This document shows positions 55,926 through 64,000 of a DNA stretch of 64,000 nt, piece by piece. The number at the start of each line of letters is the position of its first letter. Position 1 is the stretch's first letter. The notes beneath the pieces are model-generated. The model was not told where the DNA came from and ran no database searches. It worked only from the letters and a program-made list of their open reading frames with translations. Source of the stretch: Cunninghamella blakesleeana (taxonomy: Eukaryota > Mucoromycota > Mucoromycetes > Mucorales > Cunninghamellaceae); the NCBI GenBank assembly GCA_017871115.1, contig JAFCIZ010000008.1:372001-436000 (forward strand), in the 5' to 3' direction. A program made the translations under genes and the position numbers.

Positions 55926-57743
55926 ATGACATCTATTTCAAGTCAACTTAATGATAATAGTTATAATAGTAGTAGTAATAGTAGTAAACCAAGTTTAAAC
56001 AACAATAATACTATAACAACGACAACAACAACAACTAATAATAATAATAGTAGCAGTGGTAATGAAGCTCATTCACAAAAAAGTAGATCTAGTTGGCGTT
56101 GGTCCACTTTATCAGAGTCATGGATTTTATCAAATACACTAAAAAATCTTTCTAATAATAAAAAAGCTTTATATTCTTCCAACAACACTTGGTCAAAAAG
56201 ACAGAAAAGAAAAACATACCCACCATCAACAAGTCTACGTGTTTTAAAACAGGAGCAATATCGGTTAACTCATCATTATAAACGAAAAAGGAAAAAATCA
56301 AGGCATTTATTTGGTAGTTATCCTACTATTGGTAGTGGGGGTGGGGGCGGTAGCAGCAATAGCTTTAAAAAAAGTATAGATGGCCACGATAGTAAAAGGA
56401 AAAGAAAGAACTTTTTTAATAGTAAACAACAGCAACAAGTTATTAAACGTAGACACAGTTTATCAGGAATTTTGACCTATTTTATTTCGTCCTCCTCTTC
56501 TACTTCTCCTCACCATTCTCGTCACAATACGTCTGGTAGTTCCCCAACTACAGCAACTACAACAACTAGTGGTAGTACGGCTCGTCATTATCAAGGCTCA
56601 TTATCTTCTTTTCGTGCTTTTTTAAATCAACAACAGCCCTCTACTTCCTCCCAACCACAACAACAATATCCGACTGTAAGATCTTCAATGTTATTACAAT
56701 TTTCTGATGATGATATGATATCAATGTATATACCTGAAATCCTTTATAATGATCATGGTGAAGAAGCTGATATTGAAGAAGAAGAAGGTGGAGTTTCTCC
56801 ATCATCTTCTAAGCAAAAACAAAAACAAAAAATAAATACATCAGCGATGGAGGGAAACTGGTTTTCAAATTGGGTCTCACATCATCCTAGAAAAAAGAAA
56901 AAAGAAAAAAAATATAAACATACTACATCACCATCTCTCAATAACAACCGCTCTTCTTTATCCTCTACTACGTCTAATAAATCAAAAAAGCAGCAACGGC
57001 AATATGAAGAAGAAGAAGAAGATAGCATAAATCAAAAAAGAAATGAATTAAAAAAAATAATTCCTTTAATTCGTCCTCCAACATTATCTGATCTATCATC
57101 CTTATCATCATCCAACCCAAGTTATATTATATCAAGTTTATCTCCTGCAACAGGTGGTTCAATTCAACAGCAACAAAATCATCATCATTACCATAATCGT
57201 ACAGTTCATTTTCCAAATTTACCATTTCAAGAATTGAATGAAAAGAATCACGATATCATGAAAAAAAAGAAAAGTAAAAAGAAAAATGAATATGAGGAAA
57301 AAGAAGAGGAAGAGGAAGAAGAAAATCTAGAAACAATGAAAAGAAAAGAAAATAGACAACTAAAAAAGAAGGATTCCTATCGATTTTCAACATTTTGGAA
57401 AGCATCAGATGGTAAAACAGGGAAAAAAATCATTCATGTAGATAATGAAACGGGCCAAGCAGGCATTGTAACCGGTCGTACATTATGGCAACACTGTGAT
57501 CATGATACCTCTGGCAATATTTTGGCTACTTTATTTTTATTTGGGTTTATTTTGTGTCCATGTTGGTGGGTAGGAGCTATTTTATTTTTATTAAGATCTT
57601 CCTCCTTTCATCGTGATGTGAAATCCGTTTCTCTTTGGACTCCTCGTACGTTTGGTCATTTGAACTGTTGGATGGCTGCTGTTAGTTTTGTATTAATTGG
57701 AATCCTTGTTTCAATGTATATTTGGTATCGTACTTTTATTTGA
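55926..57743 (+). CDS. Orphan basic, Ser-rich protein with two C-terminal TM segments
   Basis: Single exon, 605 codons. About the first 500 residues are low complexity: Ser/Asn/Thr runs, Arg/Lys-rich patches (KRQKRKTYPP, KRKRKKSRHLF), Gly run, Gln runs, acidic Glu runs. The conserved-looking part is the C-terminus: IIHVDNETGQAGIVTGRTLW, HCDHDTSGNILATLFLFGF, CPCWWVGAILFLL (TM1), a short loop with WTPRTFGHLNCW, and TM2 (AAVSFVLIGILVSMYIW). A short helical hairpin with CPxWW is seen in unnamed Ser-rich fungal membrane proteins. Likely an integral membrane protein with a large cytosolic tail; function unknown. Confidence 0.72.
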   Translation: MTSISSQLNDNSYNSSSNSSKPSLNNNNTITTTTTTTNNNNSSSGNEAHSQKSRSSWRWSTLSESWILSNTLKNLSNNKKALYSSNNTWSKRQKRKTYPPSTSLRVLKQEQYRLTHHYKRKRKKSRHLFGSYPTIGSGGGGGSSNSFKKSIDGHDSKRKRKNFFNSKQQQQVIKRRHSLSGILTYFISSSSSTSPHHSRHNTSGSSPTTATTTTSGSTARHYQGSLSSFRAFLNQQQPSTSSQPQQQYPTVRSSMLLQFSDDDMISMYIPEILYNDHGEEADIEEEEGGVSPSSSKQKQKQKINTSAMEGNWFSNWVSHHPRKKKKEKKYKHTTSPSLNNNRSSLSSTTSNKSKKQQRQYEEEEEDSINQKRNELKKIIPLIRPPTLSDLSSLSSSNPSYIISSLSPATGGSIQQQQNHHHYHNRTVHFPNLPFQELNEKNHDIMKKKKSKKKNEYEEKEEEEEEENLETMKRKENRQLKKKDSYRFSTFWKASDGKTGKKIIHVDNETGQAGIVTGRTLWQHCDHDTSGNILATLFLFGFILCPCWWVGAILFLLRSSSFHRDVKSVSLWTPRTFGHLNCWMAAVSFVLIGILVSMYIWYRTFI

Positions 57744-57984
57744 TTTTTTTTAATAATTATTATTTATTTATTTATCCTTGTTTTTTTATTGTTATATATA
57801 TACCCTTTCTTCATTTATTTTTATATTGTTCTAGTTATTATTATATTTTTATACCGTATAATTTATTATTACTTCATTTTTTTTGAAAAAAATAAGGTGT
57901 TTTATTATAAAATAATAATAATAAATATGCTATTCATGTATTTATTTATTTATAATATTTATAAATTGATAATTATTGTTATTA

Positions 57985-59166
57985 TTAACTTTGATAAATG
58001 TATAAAGAGTTATCAGTCTCGTCTCTGGAGAGATAGTCCCTGTAGAAAAATTAAAATGAATAATAATAGTGTATTTATGAATTAGTAAAAAATAAAATAA
58101 AATATAATAAAAGGTTATATATTATTAAATACATATAAGCAAAATAAGTTACCTATCAATTAACGATTCAATACGTTTTTTAATATCGGTAGCCTATTTT
58201 AATAAATAAATATGTAAAATTAGTTTCGCCTATTTTTAATCATATTTCTTTTTAATATATTATCACTATTATTGTTACTATTATTTATATTTACATCAAT
58301 AGGAAATTTTAATTCCACAAACAGTTCATTAACAAGTGCAGCGTGTGGTAATTTCTTTTTTGATTTCATAATACGAACGATAGCAGCTTCCAACTATTTT
58401 TTTTTAAAAAAATAACGAGTAAGAAATGATTGTTTAGTATATTAAAATTATTATTCATATTTTTATTCTTATTTTATTTTTCTATTTATTTATATTTTTA
58501 CCTGATGTTGACGACTTATTAATACTTTTGTCTGTGTCTCTTTGCGTTCTTCTACAGATTGTTCTAATTGAATACTATTGATCTTTAAGCGGTGGGTTGG
58601 TGCAGTAAAATTTTCATTGAATGTAAATGTATCATTTGGTCCTATTTCATTATCATTTGGGTGTTTAATAAGAATTTTATGTTGACCACAAGCTAATGAT
58701 TGTAAATCCTTTTTCAACAATTTATCATCTATATATATATATATATATATACATAAATATAAAGGGTATATAATTCATTAATAAAAAAACATTCACTTTG
58801 TTTTTCATTTTTAATCAATTATGTATTACCTAAATTAGTGGCAAGGAGTATGTCATTATAGTCAATACTTGTTTTCGTTCCATGATTGAATAAAAGTAAA
58901 ATAGTTGCTTGGAAAACACTAACAGATAGTTCTTTTGTTCCGTTGGGAAAATTGGCTTTGACAGTACAACTGCCTAATGAATTTTGCCAATCAAGTTTAC
59001 GGCCAGTGAATTTTGTGGTATAAAAATCTTTAAATGCTTGTTGTATATTTAAGATCTAAAATAAAATATTAAAAATAGTAATAATAAAGTATATGTATTT
59101 GTTAGATAAAATATAATTCTATTTATTTATTTATTATATTCCTTTTTCTTTTTCTTTTTCAATATA

Positions 59167-59197
<31 letters not shown>

Positions 59198-61962
59198 GTG
59201 TGCGTGCGTATGAGTATTACATTAGGAGGTAAAGTGATATTCGTTGCTGAGTAAACAGGCCATATACCTTGAGCAAGTACATTAACATAAACAGGTAACT
59301 GTTCTTGTTCTAGATAATATTTAGATCCCTACACACACATATATATATATATATATAGATAGATAGATACGGTTAATATTATTCATAATATGTATTTTTA
59401 TACGAATATTATATGATTGGCTTTTTTATCCTTTTTACATACTTTAAATTCTGTATTAAGATCTTGAGATATTTCTATATCTTTAAACATGCCTTCCAAA
59501 TTTTTTGTAAAATCAGGTCCACATTCTATAATATATAAAAGTATATAAATATGTTTATAATGTTAATAGTGATAATATATATAGTTATTATTGTTTACAT
59601 GATTACCTGATTTAAACTTGGAAAGAATATTTTTTTCCATATCATTAGATATACTACGGTTAAGTAATAATCGCTTTGACAAGAATCGTTTATAAAACGC
59701 TTCAAAAATATCTTTTCCTATATTTCGTAGTAAGAAAATTATTATAAAAAAAGGAGAGTTAATTCTATTCTTTATAAGTATTACTTTTTTCTTTTTTTAT
59801 TAAAATACAGCAATCAATGTTACCTTGTAAATATCTGAACAAAACCAAGACTTTATCAAGAACTAATTCTATATCTTCCTCTGCTTGTTTCTATTTTATA
59901 AATAAAAGTAATAATAATAGAATATGTCGTAATGAGTTTTTCATACTTCCTTTTTATTATTATTATTTTATCATTACCTTCACATTTTTTCTTAATCTAC
60001 CATCAATATATTTGGCTATCAATTCAGCAGGTTTATTCCTTCTGGAATTGATAAATATTTCAAAGCTTTCTTTTAATGCATTGATAAATACTGGGCTATC
60101 TTCAAAGGCTGATTTCAATATATTATCCAATTTTGATTTGTATTGTAATAATGATGCTACCATTTGGGAATCCTTATTAGGGTCATTTACTATTACTGTG
60201 CCACGTTTCTAATAACATATATATTATTGATTAGATTTTCTTTCATTAAATAATTTAAATACAATTAAACACGGAAAACAATTAACTTTAGTTTACCTTG
60301 ATATAGTCTGAAAATGCATGCTGTAAATCAATAGTTTGTTCGTTTAATTTCAAATATTGATATAATATATGTAAAGATTGTTTGTCATCATTGTCCATCA
60401 TATTTTCAAAACCTAAAATAATAAATAAATAAAGTGATAATAATAATAATAATAGCAATAACAATAAATGAATGAATAAATCAATCAAACAGAATTTCAA
60501 TTATATATATATATATATATTCCATATTTCATTTTACCTTGAGAAATAATATTATCGGTTTTTGAATATATAAATTCACTGATGACAATATCTGTTAAAG
60601 AAGTTTTTGTTGAAGGGTCAAGGTATAAATTAATGCGTAATTCTGATTCTTGTTTGATTCTCTTATGAGCATGTTTTAAATAATCTGAGATAGGTAATTG
60701 TACTAATTTTTCTCTTGATTCCTTTGCATAATAGTCTGTTGTTGACTTCAAAAAACTGGGTTCGAAATAATCCGCATAGAGGGTCAAATCAATTAACATA
60801 TGGACAATAGACTGAATCAAATCGTGATCTACTGTAATATCGTCGTCTCTATCGTTTGTGATTAATTGTAATAAATTGGTAATCATTGTTTTTTGAATAT
60901 GTAGTACTCCCATGACAGTTTTACTGAATAAATGTTTTCCTAGCTGAATGATAGTTGTATGATCGGTTTCTCGAATGATATATCGTCTTTCTAATTCCAT
61001 AAATATATTTCGTATTGTATTTAATCGTTCACAATAATTAATCCAATGCTTATTTAAAGTAATTAAAAATGTATCATTTTTTGTTTCCCTAATATATATT
61101 ATTAAAATAAATTCGAGTTAAAATGCATAATATTTACTGTTATTCATATCCATCTTTTTTTATCCATATATCTGTAGCTTACGTAAGAAGTATATCTGCT
61201 TCTTGTTGTACATGCTTTGATAAGGTATCGTTTAAATAGTCGTATAACTTTTTAGTGTATCCATAAAGACATAAGCTTTGACATAATTCATAGGCTACTT
61301 GGAAACTTGTTTTAACAGCATTTGCATTTAAAATGTCTTTTATAAGCGTATTCAAAATTTTCCAATCTTGTTCAAATTGTGAATCCTTTATACCTGTTTG
61401 TCGTACTTCTAAGGTTAGAGCAAATAAATAAATGAATAATAAATACATAACAATATTAGAATTAGTATTAGTATATCACATATAAATGCACGTACATATG
61501 CATATGCATATATACCTTTTATCCGATTGTTATTACATTATTCTATTTAATTTCATTTTATAGAGTTACCTTTGGAATAGCTAACTTCTATCTTATCAAC
61601 CAAAGCCTTTCTTCTAAAAGTTCCAATAAATGTACTCGACCCTTTTTTATCTATATCCGCCATTATTATATCTTCGTTTTCATTATTATTGGTGTTGTCA
61701 TTAGTTTCTGAAGATTTGGCATGCTTTGTTGGTTCCTCAAGTCGATCTTTTACTCTATCAATAGGTGTCGTTATTCTGAATGCATCTAAAGTAGATTGAT
61801 TTGTTTCAATAGCTTTACGTTTCCTTGCTTTTTTTTTTTTAAAATAAATAAATAAATAAAATATAAATCATAATATTCATAAGATTCCAACAGTATTCGT
61901 ATTAAATCATTAATTTAATACATGTATATTTTTATTAGTTTACAGGTACTTTTAGGAGGCAT
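57985..61962 (-). CDS. CUL4: Cullin-4
   Basis: Fifteen minus-strand exons: 61962-61944, 61827-61570, 61408-61183, 61088-60538, 60412-60297, 60208-59978, 59890-59824, 59717-59607, 59525-59443, 59328-59221, 59055-58830, 58728-58502, 58393-58295, 58193-58153, 58039-57985; 805 codons, all phases close. Cullin repeats, the homology domain ([33 protein letters not shown]) and the C-terminal WHB with neddylation site K751 ([10 protein letters not shown]) are present; [16 protein letters not shown] points to CUL4. CUL4-DDB1-RBX1 ligases act on chromatin, replication licensing and repair. The N-terminal extension (about 90 residues) has an NLS-like RKRK and a degenerate PIP box QSTLDAFR at 17-24. The end is IYQS, unlike the common YxYxA. 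Confidence 0.94.
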
Positions 61963-62172
61963 TGTAATCGTTTATTGTTTCTTAAAAAATAATAGTAAAT
62001 TATGGATAACGTGAACAAAAAATAAAAAGAGTGCATTTTTTTTCTTGCTGTGAGTTTTTGTAAAAAAATCTGGCGGCGTTTTAAATTTTTGGGAGAGTAT
62101 TTTTAAAAAAAGGCAGGATTAAATTTTTGGTGTTTCTTTTTCAATTTTTTTTAATACATAAGTGTACATAAT
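61963..62172. promoter_or_regulatory. Bidirectional promoter CUL4 / TRAPPC10
   Basis: Only 210 bases separate the two start codons. The single GC-rich word is TGGCGGCGTT at 62071-62080, an E2F-core-like box, next to T-runs on either side. Confidence 0.6.
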
Positions 62173-62954
62173 ATGAGTGGAAAAAAAGTAACAGTTACCT
62201 GTAGGTTTATATTTATATATATATATATAGTCACACTATATATAAAGTAATTTATATTCAATAGAAAAGATTATTTACTTTGGTTTATGCTGGGAAAATC
62301 TTTCATTTTCATTTTTATTTTTTAGATTGTGATGAATATGATGTATGGCCATTGATAGCAGATAATCTTTCTTCACGGTTACCATTAAAAGGATTAGTTT
62401 GGCAATCATCTAGCCAACGGGCAGAAAGACATATTCAGTCCCTTGAAGTCGATTTAAAGCGATTTAATTTTGAACAAGTGCCACAAGCTCTTTCAGCAAC
62501 ACAAACCACCTTTCTCAACTTATATTTTGTTTCTTGTGATGTAATATACTTGTTAAAAAAAAGTAACAAGGGGATGGCAGAACTAGAAAACGAACGTTGT
62601 ATTTAACGTTTTTATATATTTATGTATTAAATAGGATAATGAAACTTATAAAAATAAAGTAAGACGCCAAATACGCAACTGGTTGGATATCATAGCGACT
62701 AAAAAAAATCAGGAATGGCTTATTGTATATGTAACAAGTTCGGAATCAAAAAAGACAAATAATTATCTTGGGTTAAAGGCTTCAATATATGATAAAATTC
62801 GTACCGATTTTAATCAAGGAAAGCAAGACAGGTAAAATAGAAATAGAATATTATCTATAAAGGTTTATTTAAACGGTTGGTTAAAATATATTATTCATTC
62901 ATTATGTATCTAACTATACTCTGTATATATTTTCATTTATGCTAATATTACACC

Positions 62955-62986
<32 letters not shown>

Positions 62987-64000
62987 CAGATGTGCAAATA
63001 TTCGGATTAATGATACTGATGGACCATTATCTGAATTATGGACTACATTTATAGAAAAAATGAAAGAAAGTATTTTAAGTAGTTTTGATATGCAAGTGCT
63101 CCAAATTCAAGAAGATACAAGACGATTAGATATGCAACGGCATATGCCAGGTTGGAATTATTGTACATTTTTTATTTTAAAGGTAGTTCTTTTTCTTTGT
63201 ATATATTTATGTTTAAATAACCAAATAGAAATCATTATTAACATATATATATATATATATATATTGGTCATTTTATAGGAAGGGTTAGCTCAATCATTTG
63301 AAATCATGACGTTATATGAAGATGCATTAATACAATATGATGAACTTGAAGCATCTTTTTTTCAAGTATTAAGAGGTAATATTGTATAAGTACAGAAGGG
63401 ATCATAGCTGATAATTTCGATACATATAAAAATAAAATAAAAAGGAAAACATTTTATTTTTATACTTATATCTCAATATTTGTATAATATATATATAGAC
63501 AAGGCATTAGCATGGTTTGGTCATTTTGGTGGTACTGATCCTGGAGATGATAGTGGCAATATCTTGAATTTTAAGCGAAAAAATTATCGCGATTTGATCA
63601 ATAAGAACAGTATCTCGGTATTTGATTTTAGAAGTTACTTGTTTGCAAGACAGTGTTATATGTTACTCAAACTTCAACGTGTAGTGGAAGTATGTTCAAG
63701 AGCTCAATTATTTATCACAAATTTTATTCCATCTATTCGTGAAAATGGGGTAAGTTAGCTTTTTAAAGAAATTAATTCTAAGAACATCATAAGTATATAA
63801 AAATAATATATAGGCATGTCTCTGAATGAATATTTTTTTTAAAAAAAATGACTTAATTTTTTTAGGAGCTTCTAGCTGATCATTTCCTTGAATCATGGGT
63901 ATTTTCTGCTTGTATGAATGTTGTTAATGAATGCGAACCACTTTCAGTTCAATTAGCAACTTCAGACCCTGAATTCATTGGTCCATATAATGCGGCAAAA
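62173..64000 (+). CDS. TRAPPC10: TRAPP subunit TRAPPC10/Trs130, N-terminal part
   Basis: Exons 62173-62200, 62326-62540, 62635-62831, 62990-63182, 63279-63375, 63499-63749 and 63866 to beyond the window; phases close at each junction. The start resembles TRAPPC10: KKVTVTCYCDEYDVWPLI, SSRLPLKGLVW. Then comes the conserved N-terminal trunk (NKVRRQIRNWLDIIATKKNQ, EWLIVYVT, MPGWNYCTFFILKEGLAQSF, YEDALIQYDELEASFFQVL, YLFARQCYMLLKLQRV). It is a subunit of TRAPPII, the exchange factor for Ypt31/Rab11 at the trans-Golgi. About 380 of roughly 1100-1250 residues are inside. Intron 3 has a large T-run/A-run junction just before its acceptor. Confidence 0.92.

Overview
The window is nuclear DNA of an early-diverging, AT-rich filamentous fungus, most likely Mucoromycota/Mucorales. 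The evidence is: spliced genes with many short AT-rich GT...AG introns; exons clearly richer in GC than the almost pure A/T spacers; long Asn/Gln/Ser tracts in proteins; a fungal Ty3-type retrotransposon; and two PD-(D/E)XK-like proteins, one of which resembles a family I remember as expanded in Mucorales. The species cannot be told. Exon models were built by hand from splice sites, reading-frame phase and family conservation; every multi-exon model quoted closes in frame.

Layout. 1-3.0 kb: 5' part of a kelch protein (-) and an SWS1/ZSWIM7-like SWIM protein (-). 4.0-6.9 kb: 12-exon PD-(D/E)XK-like protein (+). 7.8-15.3 kb: tandem pair of glutamate-carboxypeptidase-II-like membrane peptidases (+,+) with identical intron positions and near-identical central exons. 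15.8-17.8 kb: NiCoT nickel/cobalt permease (-) with a 9-nt microexon. 20.3-21.4 kb: bHLH factor (+). 21.4-26.6 kb: gene desert with one decayed ORF. 26.6-27.3 kb: mitochondrial ribosomal protein uL16m (-). 29.4-31.0 kb: ACAA2-type thiolase (+). 31.4-33.2 kb: orphan coiled-coil protein (+). 33.7-35.4 kb: PEX12 (+). 35.6-36.9 kb: tubulin-tyrosine-ligase-family protein (-). 37.28 kb: tRNA-Gln(UUG).

37.4-49.7 kb is a nest of retroelements just downstream of the tRNA. Its core is a nearly intact Ty3-type element (37810-46599, minus strand) with two 745-bp LTRs in which I saw about three differences. It has gag, a slippery heptamer A AAA AAC directly before the gag stop, protease-RT-RNase H, an integrase in its own ORF behind a 0.9-kb repeat-bearing spacer, and an extra unidentified ORF before the 3' LTR. 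Next to it lie two older, diverged LTR relics that bracket an intact single-exon PD-(D/E)XK-like gene.

50-64 kb returns to housekeeping genes: a small Cys-containing protein, a MEAK7/TLDc protein, a membrane-anchored SGNH hydrolase, an orphan two-TM basic protein, cullin-4 (15 exons, -) and, divergently across 210 bp, the start of TRAPPC10/Trs130 (+), cut by the window end. Functional themes are housekeeping: DNA repair/ubiquitin ligation (SWS1, CUL4), peroxisome and lipid metabolism (PEX12, thiolase), vesicle traffic (TRAPPC10), probable vacuolar peptidases and Ni/Co uptake. No operon-like organisation is visible.
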